DNA of 64,000 nucleotides from Isoperla grammatica. Lineage: Eukaryota > Arthropoda > Insecta > Plecoptera > Perlodidae. A program made the position numbers and the translations under genes. The stretch spans positions 4,578,350 to 4,642,349 of the forward strand of contig OX246744.1 in the NCBI GenBank assembly GCA_945910005.1, read 5' to 3'. Shown piece by piece: positions 41,504 through 53,894 of the stretch. The notes beneath the pieces were generated by a model, which searched no databases, was not told the DNA's origin, and saw nothing but the letters and a program-made list of their open reading frames with translations. Positions within the stretch are counted from its first letter, which is position 1; the number at the start of each line of letters is the position of its first letter.

Positions 41504-44500
41504 ATGACGTCATTAAGATGTCCACCTTCCATAGCGCAGAGAAGATGTCTGGGTCTGAGTGCGAAGATATTATACTACCTGGGTAGGTGTGCAAAATAAT
41601 TACTATTTATTATGAAACCAAGACTGTAAGACTGGAAAAACATTTCTTTTTTTAAATAAGACTTCACACGATCAGTTACCATGTTCATGAAAAAAAAAAG
41701 AAAAAAAAAAAACACTCACCAAGCGGACGCTCTTGAAAATTTACAGATATGGAGAGTTTTTTTTTTTTTTTTTTTTTTTATCATGCCCGTGGTTCGTGTG
41801 ATGTGTTTGAAGTAAAATAAAATAGTTACTCATGTTGAATACTCGTTGCCAATATCATTCGAAATCTTGTAGGAGTCCGAGCTCAAAAAGCGCAGGAGTT
41901 TAAGGTTTTCTCTGATTGTATCTTTAAAACAACTCATAAAATCGAAATTGTGAATAAATACCCACGGTTAGATAGTATCAAGGTCAAGAGATAAGCGAAT
42001 AAATAGATGCAAAGTTCCATACATTTTGATTAAATCAGTTGATAAAATAATATATCAGTAATCGGGTTTATTGGTTGTTAGATGTATTTGTTTGTGTAAT
42101 TGTCTAAGCACCTGATAATATTTAACAAGAGTATCGAACCACAATTCAAATTTTAGAAGTTTTTTGATAGAAACAAAGAGAAAAGCTTAAATTCTGACGC
42201 TTTTTAACCTCTGACTCCTGAGGAAGAGACTTTACTTCGTTTGTTTTAATGGTTTTTTAAATGGAGCACGGTTAAAATCATATGTTCAACTACTTTCTTT
42301 GTTGAATAACTTCATTCTTTATTACCTCTTAAGTTAATTCTACAATTACTTTTAATCTAACTCTCTCACGTAACAAGTGCAGTAACTTCATTATTCTTAA
42401 AAAAAATAAACATTCATAAGTACCATAAATACATGTACTGTACTTGATGTCCCGCGTTTTCATTTTATGGTTTTTGCTGATAATATCCTTACTTAAATAT
42501 CATTCAAACGTCTACTTTCATAGTTAAATGTTATAAACAATCTGTACAGTATTCATGGATATAATATATTGATAACAATCTTTATCAATTTTTGTCAAAT
42601 AATTTAGATTCTCTTTCCGTTTGTTTAATTTTCAGGAATCTTTGCACGTTTGTCTTCTTTTTTTTTAGTATCAACTAATATGTTCCAATTCTTTTTCAGG
42701 TATTTGGTATATTGGAAATGAACCAAAGGGGTTTGCTTATTACTGGCGGCATTTCTTTCTTCGAATATCATGTATCAGATGTATTTCCTCAATCATAATA
42801 CATATCATCAACCTGTGCATCGTTTGGGGTACACTTCACAAAATGTTAGAGTTTCTCATTTTTATTATCATATATATTGGTTACTTATTTAGAATCACAC
42901 CACTTCTCAAGCACAAGACAACTATTGTAAGGATGTATAGCATGATTGAAAGTCTATGCGATCCAGCAACGTTAAGTAAGGAGGATCTGAAGAAAATAGC
43001 CGAAGAAGCTGATAGATTCTCGCATAAACTCCTGAAGACCAACATGATTGCTCTGAATGGAGTAGGTTACTTCGTGTGTCTTTGTCTCATTGTAACTGGG
43101 TTCGTGAAACGGAAGATACTATTCCAGTAAGTTTATGTGAAAATAACACATCTTAAGTTGTTGGAGGCTTTCACGACCCGTAGATGAAAACAGATTATTT
43201 TCTCGACGTCGACTGAAAACTCTGTACCGACACGACGAAACAACCCAGAAGAAAATAATCTGTTCCCAACACATATCTTGTTCACACTACGGCCACTAAC
43301 AGGCGTTAGTCTACTAACTGCTGTTAAGATGCTAATGTGAACCTAGTTAACAGCTGCTAACAGACGCCAATTAAACGCTGCCTTCCTATAACATACGAAT
43401 TTCACCTTAACTACTGTTAGGGCTGATCTTACAATCTCCTAATAAGAAAGTTTTTTGTAGCAATTAAGCTATTTGGAGGATTTCAAGAGTTTTGATTGGT
43501 GGTTGCCATGAAGAAAACAAGCTATTCGACGAATAAGTAGTTATTGGGACATTGTAAGACTGAACCTTAGTCTAGCTACTGCTAGTGGCAATAATGTGAA
43601 CAAGGTCTCAGTAAAAGAATGTATACAGTAGCAAAATTCAAGCAATGTTCTTGCTACAAACAGTAGTTCTTATGCATACGGGTTATGAGGCCAAGCATAG
43701 TGCTATAGTCAACCCAAGACAACCTTACACATGCTTTCGTCACAGGCGACTGGTTCGTAGCCAATCAGCGATCGGTATTGGCGCGCTTGTCTCGGGCGGT
43801 TCGCTGGTTGGCTATGAGTGCCCCGTCTGTGACGAAAGCATGTGTCAGGTAGTCTTGGGTTGCCTATACGTGTTTGCGCTTAGCCGTCATGCCACACTCA
43901 GGGTCAAATGCATACTCGTTCCTCACGTGCTCCTCAACTCAGCCTTTTCTCACACTCTCCCAACCACCAATCACAGAGCAGTTCACATGCCAATGCTGCT
44001 CTGGGATTCCAACCACCAATCACAGAGCAGTCCACTTGGCAATGCTGCTCTGGGATTGGTGGTTGGACGAGTCTGAGATAAGGCTGCGTTGAGGACCACG
44101 TGAGGAAAGGCTATGCATTGAGCCTTAGGCTGTAATTCATAGTCGTCCCCTACCCCTAGAGGTGCCCATTGTTGCTATGTAGACTTGTTTTCTATATGGG
44201 AAGTAACATGCCTGAAAGTGTAACCTGGCACCAATAATGGACGCCCTTACAGATAAAGCGTGGTTCACAATTGAAATAAGAGTAGGTTTAGTGAAATAGC
44301 AATAAGGTTTAAGCGAATTGGAACATACAATAACAATGCTGTGGTTCACATCCGTCACAGTGGATTGAAAGAGTCATAACAAATGAATCAATTCCATTTC
44401 TTATTTCAACCTCCTATGATGCTCCTTATGACGAACCAATCGGAACGCAGAAGAGCCATATGAGATGGTCAACTACGGAAATCAAAACAAAAACAGTGGC

Positions 44501-47500
44501 ACCGGTTATTTTGCTGTTATAGTCAATGATAGTAAGTACACAATTAAGGCGCTGCTTTGACTACAGAAATAAGCAACTAGTCTTCGGTTGTGAACCAGTT
44601 GCTTGTTATTTCACTATTTCACTGATTCTTATTGCAACTCTTATTTCAATTGTGAATCGGGCTTAAGGAACGATTATGAATTCCAGCCTAAGTCATTGTG
44701 TAGACAAACAAATGAGCATATTGCACACAAAGTTTCGCTTCTGTTTAAATCCTTATTATGTGACGTAATCATGTGTTTATCGTTTCCTGGCTGCTGATTG
44801 GTCAGTCCTGTTGCAATTATGGAATGTAGAAACAGTATTAGTGCTTATACACATGTTTATGTCTGTTCTTCTAGGCTCTGGCTACCGTATGACTACACAT
44901 ATACACCAGTTTTTGAATTGTCTTTAGTAACAATCAACATTTTGTTCGTTGTGGATATGTTCGTGTTAGCCTTTCCTACTTTTCTCATTCTGGCTTTTAT
45001 GATCCACATCATTGCTCAGTATAAAATTCTGCGATCAAAACTCGATAATATCGGTAAAGAAAACGTAGAAACAACAAGCAATAATACATGTTTAATCACA
45101 ATAGATGAGGATTTTGAAACGACTGAAGATATTATAATCGATAATTGTAATCCAGATGTATTTTGCGTTGAAAACACGTTTGATGAGCTTGGAGGAAGAA
45201 CTGGTGAGAGTGGGCAAGTAAAGAGCTTGGAGGAAAGTTGTTTTGATTTTATGAAGATAGAATCACATGAATTAAATGAAGAGCGTTATGTGGATCCTGT
45301 TCGGAGCACTGAAGTGCAAACCATGGAGAAACTGTTAGAAGATATCGATGGTAACAGTCAAGAAAGAGACTGTATAATTGAACCTCTGCAAACGGATTGT
45401 CGCAATAGAATAGTTAATCGAAAACAAGTTAGGAATGAGGTTAATTTAGAACTAGAAATGCAAATTAAGGACTGCGCGATACATCACCAAAACATTTTAA
45501 GGTGAGTACGTTATTTCGTTATCGTGATTTTTGATCAATATTTTATGTTTATAATATAATTTATTTTTTTCTTATTAAAATGTGAATGGACAAACTATGA
45601 AAGTCATAAATAAGTATAGTTTTTATTTGATTATATAATATAGCTTCAGTTATGTGACATCCTTCAAAAGAGACACACAACAGTATTCATAATTATATAT
45701 CGTACGCTCAAATGTAGAGAAATCATTCTTTACCTGTTTGTATGAAGACAAAATTAACATTATACTGATATTTTGAGAAAGGGGGACATTTTGATCAAAG
45801 TTATTTGTGCTGCTTTCATTTAACAAACATGTATGTAGCAAATATCTATATATGTTGTGACGTATACTTACTCTCGTACTTTATTTGTTTCAACATTTTA
45901 ATTTATTTTATAAAATGTTTAAGTAAATAATAATAATTGTAATATAATGTTACCTTTCTCAATCCAAACAGCTTTACCGAAGATATTCGAGAAGTGTTCA
46001 GGGAATATCTTAGTTTCGAACTACTTGCAATGGTAATGGTGGGGTTTGTTCTAATCTACGTCACAACACTGGTAAGTTACATGTTTATAAGAAAACCACA
46101 TAAATATTTATTGTTTTCAATGGATTGTTGTTTAAAATATAAATTCATAAAATTGACAATCTACTTCAATTTAAGAATACGTACAATCCATTTTTGATAC
46201 CCCTAACAATTACAATGATTGTAAGGTTTCAAATTCATTTTTTACTGGATACAAAAACCAAATTATTAGTATCAATCAGTTTTAAAATATCTAGAAGCAT
46301 TTTTAAGAATTCAATATTTAAATTTAAAAAAAGAACGTTATTTAGCGAGTTGGCTCCACGATACCCTTTTATGTACATTCGCTGAAATCTATAAATAAAG
46401 TTTAGAACAGAATTTTCTTTATCATGCAACACTTCTTTGGGTTGTGAAATCCAGAAATTGAAAAACCAAACCCGACTAAGGTTTCTATTGTAAGTATTAT
46501 GGGGTTCAATTGGTTAAAAAATGTTGATTCTCTGAAAAACTTAATGATTTTGAATATGCGTATATATATGGATAAGTTGGCTGAAACTGTATTGTAAATT
46601 ATTTTGTTTCAGTTAATTTTATCCTAGCATCATCATAAATTATATATTATTATAGATATTCCATAGTTTGTGTCAGAATAATATTTAGGCGGGGGGTATA
46701 TGTTGTGATTAGTTCCAAAAGATGAAAAATAAGAAGCTATGAACATATTGTTTTCAAAATTTTTTAAGATTTAATCAAAGTGTTTTACAATGGAAAGTTT
46801 TTTGTGCATTCTTTAATTTAACAAAGATATACTTGATAAGATAAGCTTAATGGTCTACAAAATTAAAATACGACGAAATAATATATAAACTGACGTTTTC
46901 TCTTTTTCAGGCTCCGGAAATGGACGTGAAAGTTGTGGCCATTATTCTAGTGATGATCACTGCTTACATTGAGTTCTTCTTCCTGTGCTGGTTCGGAAAC
47001 AAACTTACTGACGAGGTAACGTGTTCTGATTGCATTTATGATGGTTTGCAATACCCACATTCGTCCGATTTCTTAATCGTAATCCTTTTCTTTTTTGATT
47101 TATTTTGCTTGTCTCTGTCAATAACTTTCTTCATTGTTTTTTTTATGTTTTTTTCCCTTTTCTTTGTACATTTTAACTTTTTTGTGCTAAGTAATCAATT
47201 ACTTACCTTTCTTTACTGGGTGCATTTTTATCCAATGTAAATTTTTACTATTTTTTTTTTTATAGCGTATGAGGTACATAATTTAAGATTAATATTATCA
47301 TAATTTATATTTTATTCATTATTGATAATTTGATGTTTTGTCTAGATATTTTATTTATTTTGCTGTGTTTAGGGCTGGTCTTACAATCTCCTACTAGGAA
47401 CGTTATTTCTAGCAAATAAGCTATTTGGAGGATTTCAAGGGTTTTGATAGGTCTTTGCCATGGAGACAAGAAGCTGTTCGACAGATAAGTTGTATTTGGG

Positions 47501-48492
47501 ACATTGTAAGACTGGACCCTAGAGTATTTTAATTTTAATTCTACATTTATTTACTGACCATCTTTGTAAATCAGTAAACATTTTAGTAATGAACATTAAC
47601 TAAATACAATTTAGCATCCTAACTTCTTCTTTATGTCTGAGCCGCCATATAACCCGCTGGTTGTAACAATTCCAGAGCGAGAAGCTGAGAGAAGCTGTCT
47701 ACGGCTGTGAGTGGTACGGAGCTTCGGAGAGCTTCAAGCGATCTATCCGTATCATGATATCTAGAACCAATAAACCAGAGGTGCTCAAAGCAGGAGGGCT
47801 GCCACTCTCAGTCAAGTCATTCAGATTCGTAAGTCAAGACAAAGAAATTATAATCATAATGATATGTTGAACTTGAATTAAATGTGTTTTTAATAATAAT
47901 AATAATAATGGAGGATATAATGTATACATCTAAGTTTCGGTTATACTCCTAGCCACTATTGTAGTACGATTAAATAATATACCATAGTGAAATATTACAC
48001 GTATTTAAATATTAATAATAATAATGGCTTAAATTTAAATGTATATTAGGTATTATGTTCCTGTATTCAATTTTATATATTATTTATACATTAGAAAAGT
48101 TTTTGGATAATAGTTATATATTTAGTTGTCATTAGGGCATTAAGTATTTTACACGTAAACAGTATTAAACATTATTTAAAAATTGTAATGCTTAAAAGAA
48201 ACCAATAAATAAATTAAACATATAAAAAGTTATACATATACATATGTGAAATATATATGTGCATCTTGTTTGAGTTTGTGTTTAAAATATATTTATTGAA
48301 TTTCTTTCTAAACCATTTTTATATCGGATACGTCTCGCACGTTGATGTACTAAAAAACAAAAAATAAATGTAAATCGATAATGTTATTTAAAGATAACAA
48401 ATGTGTTCTTAATTTGCTCGCAGATATGCAGGACCAGCTACTATATTCACAATGTCATGGTTAAGGTGTTCCATGGTGTGAAAATCAATTAG
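41504..48492 (+). CDS. Odorant receptor OR-2 (insect 7tm_6 family), seven coding exons, 519 aa
   Basis: Exons: 41504-41582, 42700-43126, 44875-45501, 45972-46071, 46911-47015, 47676-47828 and 48424-48492 (TAG), all GT/AG and the same phases as OR-1, 1560 nt. The short exon 1 was chosen because its frame (MTSL..PP...LGLSAKILYYLG) aligns with exon 1 of OR-3 and gives the required phase. Role as for OR-1: a membrane odorant-receptor subunit. Marks: GNEPKGF, WLPYDYTYTPVFE, AQYKILR, IHHQNILR, FLCWFGNKL and SFKRSI...LSVKSF. The loop between AQYKILR and IHHQ is about 135 residues, again acidic, and not alignable with OR-1 beyond short patches. Introns carry several MITEs (43.3-44.7 kb, 47.4 kb). AATAAA at about 49065 is a candidate polyadenylation signal. 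Confidence 0.9.
43265..43612. mobile_element. Foldback MITE, family E (copy 2), carrying a nested MITE
   Basis: Termini ATCTTGTTCACACTACGGCC / GGCAATAATGTGAACAAGGT are inverted repeats. Its interior is split at CTACTG|TTA by the 147-bp element at 43420-43566 with TTA duplicated. In OR-2 intron 2. Confidence 0.7.
43420..43566. mobile_element. 147-bp PIF/Harbinger-like MITE (copy 2, nested)
   Basis: Same length and ends as 12687-12833 (GGGCTGATCTTACAAT / ATTGTAAGACTGAACC), flanked by TTA at 43417-43419 and 43567-43569. Confidence 0.85.
43709..43864. mobile_element. Foldback MITE with long inverted ends
   Basis: CAACCCAAGAC..CCT.ACACATG with CTTTCGTCACAG on the left pairs with CTGTGACGAAAGCATGTG...GTCTTGGGTTG on the right; the arms are about 60 bases each. 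Confidence 0.8.
43909..44115. repeat. Inverted repeat with an internal 49-bp tandem pair
   Basis: The arms at about 43913-43985 and 44043-44107 (CCTCACGTG, CTCAACTCAGCC, CCAACCACCAATCACAGAGC and their complements) form a foldback. Between them AACCACCAATCACAGAGCAG occurs twice, 49 bases apart. Confidence 0.75.
44125..44691. mobile_element. Foldback element of about 570 bp in OR-2 intron 2
   Basis: Outer ends TTAGGCTGTAATTCATAGTCG / CGATTATGAATTCCAGCCTAA are inverted repeats. A second inner pair, GGTTCACAATTGAAATAAGAGT / CTCTTATTTCAATTGTGAA, is also inverted. The right end lies about 180 bp from the exon 3 acceptor. Confidence 0.7.
47372..47518. mobile_element. 147-bp PIF/Harbinger-like MITE (copy 3)
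   Basis: GGGCTGGTCTTACAAT / ATTGTAAGACTGGACC ends, flanked by TTA on the left and CTA on the right (one base changed). In OR-2 intron 5. Confidence 0.8.
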
Positions 48493-49850
48493 AATGAGGT
48501 TAGAAGATTTTAACTGCCATGTGATGTGGCATTATAACCTTTCCATGACGGAACATCAAGAAAACACCAATTCACTTTGCCCCACGTTCACGTTTGAGGT
48601 CACCAATTCGCTGACTTTATTATATTATTACTTCAAACAGGTTTTTAGAAACAAAAATAAAAACATAAGTTTAAATAAATACATTAATATTCCTAGTATC
48701 ATATATATTAATAAACAATACTCATCTTGAACCGGTAATCGAAACGTGGACCTTCTGCATTGAGAAACAGGAATACATCCAGTAGACCAATGAGTCATAA
48801 AAAATGTGTTTTTAATCATTAATGTTTTTATAGAATCGTTATGTACATAAATAATATAATTCTTGTAATTTTTTCTACTAATATATTCATTTCATATAGT
48901 CAATTAATTGAGTGTATTAACTATGTGTGTAACAATGTTTATCTTTCTTGTCTCATTCAAAAGTGATATTCATCTGTTGTTTTGGTTGTGTATCGCACAA
49001 TATTTGTATTTTATGTAATACACTTTACTAAATAATTGGTTAATATTGAAATGATCCTGTTTCAAATAAAACACGAGAAAAACCCTAAGACAGCCTTGTT
49101 ATAATATAATACTACATTAAGCAGTACAACTTATTTAATTCAGTCAAACTGCCAAACATACAGATTGCCAGATTCATATACAGTAAAGAGTATTTAATTA
49201 AAATTGCATGGCACCTTTAAAAAATCCAATTTGAAATAAAAAATGTTGAATTAGATAAAAATTTAATATTACTCCTTTTTCTTTAACCTCCCCTTACCCG
49301 TCATATTCAAGGTTGTGTTAAAAGAAGTATATATGCAACAAAAATATGCTAAATTGAAAATAATTTAATCTTGAATTTGGAGAAAAATCCTAAAAACGTA
49401 TTCACTAACGTCTACAGTTACAAGTAAGTGTTAATTAACATTTTAGCTGATTAACCAATCTATTCTTAATTAATTTAATTAGTTAAATCTGTATTTAGCA
49501 TATTTTGGAAGCTGTTGCATTTATACATTATTTACAACATGACAAAATAAAATTGTAAACACGCATCATAATCATAAAAAATAACAATATTTACACAATA
49601 TGTCTACTAAAGTTTTAAACACATACTAGTAAAGCGCATTATCGTGCGAGAAGATAGTTTTTCTTTATCTTGTGGCATATATGCTTTACAATTACATAAT
49701 AGCCTAATATTATCAATATGTAGTATAATAATTGAAAGATCATAAAATTGCATTGATACAAAATTTTGTTTAGAAAACAAGAACAAGAAACCATGTATGC
49801 CTATGTACAACGTTATGAAAAAATTAGAAAATTATAAAAACATTATTATA
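48493..49850. other. OR-2 3' region; no other gene recognised
   Basis: Very AT-rich DNA after the OR-2 stop. A canonical AATAAA lies at about 49065. Nothing else could be supported. Confidence 0.5.
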
Positions 49851-49952
49851 TAGTCTACCCAAATCAGTTACAGAAACGATTTTCAGTAGGGGAAAGTTAT
49901 ACCATTTATTATGTCCTTCGTTGCTATGACACTTCTAAAGTTACCATTTACA
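49851..49952 (-). repeat. Short R1-related variant
   Basis: About 100 bp that start like the R1 tail (TAGTCTACCC...CAGT.GGGG) and end like the R1 head (GTTGCTATGAC...AAAGT.ACC.TTTAC), but lack the R1 middle. A second such copy is at 51741-51840. Confidence 0.6.
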
Positions 49953-50249
49953 TGAAACCAAAGATAAAATCGATTATTGATGTAAATCAAGTTCCAAAGT
50001 TAAAATAAAACCAATCCCAAACCAGTTTTGAAACCTAGACTTTAAAAATCTTCTTTACAAAATTTATAATATGTTTGTAATGAATTATCAATTTGCTATT
50101 ACCCATTATGAAGTTGATACTTTAGTATCTTAGTAGTTGGTTTGTTTATTGTGGGTTGTTGCTGCTCGGGTATAGAAGACGAAGGTAGCTTGTTATGAAT
50201 TAATAAATGCTTTATACCTATTCGTGGTAAATAAATAAATAAAAATAAA

Positions 50250-50783
50250 TTCACATTTAGAGTCTACCCACTCAGTAATTAACAGGGCACGAGATACAAA
50301 ATAATCGCTGGGGGGGCTATCTTTTTACGGACATTGCTTTGAAGTTTCTCCGATAGTGACTTCAATTCCCTCAAAGCATCCTTCATGATGGCTAATTCTT
50401 GAACAAAAGACACAGTTGCCGTTTCTTGGTCATTTCACAAATTCTGGGAAAATACTAAATAAATAATCGTTCAAGATAACTAGGGCCCCCTTGGAGCTCA
50501 ACGCCGAATGGGCCCAACTGTTTGCTCGGGGGGCTATGGCCCCCCGAGCCCCCCCATATCTCGCGCCCTGGTAATAAAACTGATTTGCAGTGGGGGACTT
50601 TAATTTAAAGTGACTAAACCAACCCTGTAGGCTCCGAACACCATCAACGAGTGAGCAATAACCAATCAAAGATCGATATTTCAAATACGAAACATATGAA
50701 TCAGTGATTGGACAGTGCGAACACCTGCGGACAGATGCCAGAATCAACAAGGCCGATTCAGAACAACGCAAAACAGTGCAAAG
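50250..50783 (-). mobile_element. Retroposon R1 interrupted by a hAT-like MITE
   Basis: R1 in reverse complement with its AAATAAATAAATAAAAATAA tail on the left. It is split near the tail by the element at 50283-50570 and ends at GGCCGATTCAGAACAAC, short of the full 5' end. Confidence 0.85.
50283..50570. mobile_element. hAT-like MITE, 288 bp, with 8-bp target duplication
   Basis: Ends CAGGGCACGAGATA / TATCTCGCGCCCTG are inverted repeats of the hAT CAGGG type. Flanking octamers GTAATTAA (50275-50282) and GTAATAAA (50571-50578) match at 7 of 8 positions, as expected of a hAT duplication. Internal GGGGGGCTA/CCCCCCGAG runs. Confidence 0.85.
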
Positions 50784-51740
50784 TTTCATTCCACTGCACC
50801 ATATCTAACGTACGCTAAACCTTCGTCACACTAGACAATAAATAATGAAGTATGTTGCATCGACCTAAATTGTTGGTACAAGCAGAGTTCAAAGTTATTA
50901 GATTTAAAAATGTAGGTACCACTTTTGAAACGTAGTCCTTATTCAAGTGTATTTGATGTCGAGTGCAAGTATGAATTATGTACGACACAGCCAAGGTCTA
51001 GAAACCACATACTGTGGCTCAAAGCAGTCTAGGTTCATCTACCCACTTAAGTTACACTTGCACAACCGTGCGTGATATATATTTCCAAGAACGGCCTATA
51101 GTGTATTTCATTTTAACCTTAATGTGTCGTTATTGCACTAAACTCCCTTGCACGCCAGGGTCTACCCCCACCATCCGGCCGCGCGGTGAGAGCAGCGGTC
51201 ACTCATAACTAAACCTATCAATATGTCACATGTTAAAACGGTTATTATATACAGTTACAAATTAAAAACATACCAAATCAATATTTCGAAATTTTAAACA
51301 TTATTTTGATTCGAGAATAATTGATTTTGGGTATTTATAACGTGTTACTGTAGATAATTATCTTGAGAATCTTTCAAAATAATGAAAAATTAATTTGGTT
51401 TTTGTATCAGCGGAATTCTACAAAACGTAAAAAAAAAAAAAAACTTTTAAACGTTCAACTATTAAAGTTTCTATTATTTGTATAAAAGTTATTAAGTCAA
51501 TAATTGTGAATTTATTGATTGTAATGTAAATCATAAAAATTACAATATTTCACAGTTTTTAAATTCATTGTTGTTCTGATACAAACGCAAATTCTGCGTA
51601 GGAATTTCTTTTTCAATATATTTACCCTTTCTCAAGATTACCGTTAACGAGTGCTCGGATATGGGAATGTATCGTTTGTTATTTTGTTGGACTCTGCCCC
51701 AATATTAAATGAATACAAATTAAAAATTATTTCTTATTTA

Positions 51741-51840
51741 TAGTCTACCCACTCAGTTACAAGAAAGGATTTTCAGTGGGGTACATTATGTAATTCATTA
51801 TGTGCTTTATTGCTATGACGACATTAAAGTCACCGTTTAC
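51741..51840 (-). repeat. Short R1-related variant (second copy)
   Basis: TAGTCTACCCACTCAGTTAC at one end and AAAGTCACCGTTTAC at the other, as in R1, with a different and shorter middle; very like 49851-49952. Confidence 0.65.
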
Positions 51841-52478
51841 TTAAACATCAGTACTGATAGATTTAAGTCAACGCCAGAACCGGGATTTGAACACTGATGA
51901 TTACGAAATATCGTAAATCCTCAATAACCTACTCTATCAAATTCATAGATTAATAGTCATTAGTATGCAAGGAAAAGTAATTAAGGTGTAATTCAGTCAA
52001 TGTTAATTGTTAACCCTTGAAGCTTTGAAAGAAGTTTATAAATCCAGCAAGTAACACGTACAATTTATTAAATGTAATTTAACACATATAATTGAACATG
52101 ACACCTTTAACAATTATTATTTCAGTATGATACTATAGTATTAATCACATATATATATATTCATTCATTATAAATCTTATTTATTAATTTATTAAAGTGA
52201 TTGATAAAGCACAATACAAAAACTACTGTACAGTTGAGTAATAAATCCTATACGATCAAACACAAACTAGCACATATGATAAAAAGATTCTAGTAAACAT
52301 CTACATTAAGACTTTAATAGAAAGGGACAGTTACAATTATTTGGAAGATAAAAAATATATTCTAGAAAATTGAAAAATATCAATTTACATTTATATCAAA
52401 AGATACATCCAAGTTAAATGATGATGAGTAGATAATAGGACCCATGTGTTTATGTCGTTCATTAATATGTCGTTCTTT

Positions 52479-52692
52479 AATATAAGTGAAAAATTGTTCG
52501 GACAAACACGGTTAAAAACATTCACGTACTACTCACCGCGTAATATTTCGGCAACATCCGTCGCCATCCTCAGACGCGAGGCAGCTCAAACAGCGTCTGA
52601 GGATGGCGGCGGATGTTGCCGAAATACAACGCGGTAAGTAGTGCGTGAATGTTTTTAACCGTGTTTGTCCGAACAATTTTTTACTTATATTA
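52479..52692. mobile_element. Long foldback element, 214 bp
   Basis: Arms of about 95 bases are near-perfect reverse complements (AAAAATTGTTCGGACAAACA ... GCCATCCTCAGACGC / GCGTCTGAGGATGGC ... TGTTTGTCCGAACAATTTTT) around a loop of about 15 bases. No coding frame of interest. Confidence 0.9.
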
Positions 52693-53894
52693 TCATCTTC
52701 CGGTAAATGAGTCCTGGTGTGTGTTATTAATGTCTTTCTTTATTCCCAATATTAGATCCATTCGTACCAAAGCAAGACAAAAACTGTTATATAAAAAAAA
52801 AAATGGAAATATAAAATAAAAAAAATGTAAAATCAATAATTGAAGTGTTCAAACTCAAGCTAATAACAAACACAAATTAGCTCATAAGTCTTAGCTAGTC
52901 AGTGAGCCTTTTAAACACCCTACAGGAAATGTAATGTGCGCTGTCTTTGTTCAGTTTGTATTTTGTTCGAAATCAATAGCTCGTTTGAACTCGAGTAATT
53001 CGAACAAACCAAAAACACCCGCTAAACTTTGTCCTAACCAAAATTAGTAAAGTTAGTTCGACAATCGTGTACTGGAATTTAGAGAAGTTAAAACTATAGA
53101 GAATATATTTTCGATTTCCTGTTGTGCGATGGTTTGAGATTGATGTGTGGGTGGCATTCCTAGTAAATACCGTGTATGCGTGGTTAGGAACAGAAGGAAT
53201 TAATAGCTACGTCCTCACGTTTAGTATGTAAACTCTTCCTAGGAGTAGGACCGAAGTCTCGAAAATGACGTTTTCAATCAAAACGACAGCTCATATTAGT
53301 TTACAACGTCTACCTTTTGTGATAATTTAAAAAAATGTTAATTTTGATTATTTTAACTTGATACAAACTTGGTTTGACTGAATTGTTATTTCTTATTTCA
53401 AAATGTTATCAATAAAAAGATGTGTTGAAGATTCGAGACTTTTTTGGTCTTGCTTAACTTTGAGCCACTGTTAAGTTTGACAGGTGCTGTTAAATGCTAT
53501 AACATCGACGACAACTGTGGCTCAAATTTGAGCTACATAAAAAAAAGTAAAATAGCTTTCAAAATATTTAACACTTTATCTGTCTATTCATCACAACATC
53601 AAATACGAAATATGTATTAAAAAAAGTGTTGTTTTTCTAGAAATCTAGTTTGTTTAGTTACTAGTTCAATATCTTAATAATGCATGTGCATTCACTGATA
53701 TAATTAGGATAAGAATAGGGGTCGATTATGATAAGGGTTAGAAGGGGGGTTTAGGACAAGGTCGAAGGTCGATAAAGATATGGGATTAATTAGGATAAAG
53801 GTCAATGGCTGGTAGCGTAGGCAGGCTAAGTGAGCGCTGAGTATAGGTATGGTAGCAACAAGAAACGGAGTAGCTAGAAGATAAGGTTAGCTAT
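52693..53894. other. No further gene recognised; OR-3 3' flank
   Basis: AT-rich DNA. The part nearest 53895 should be the OR-3 3' UTR (minus strand); its polyadenylation site could not be fixed. Confidence 0.4.

Noticed and set aside
43645..44076. 143-codon plus-strand frame
   Set aside because: It runs across two unrelated inverted-repeat elements in OR-2 intron 2 and has no conserved motif.
44125..44691. CRISPR-like or other regularly spaced array
   Set aside because: The repeats are inverted pairs of a foldback element, not direct repeats with unique spacers, and the host is a eukaryote.
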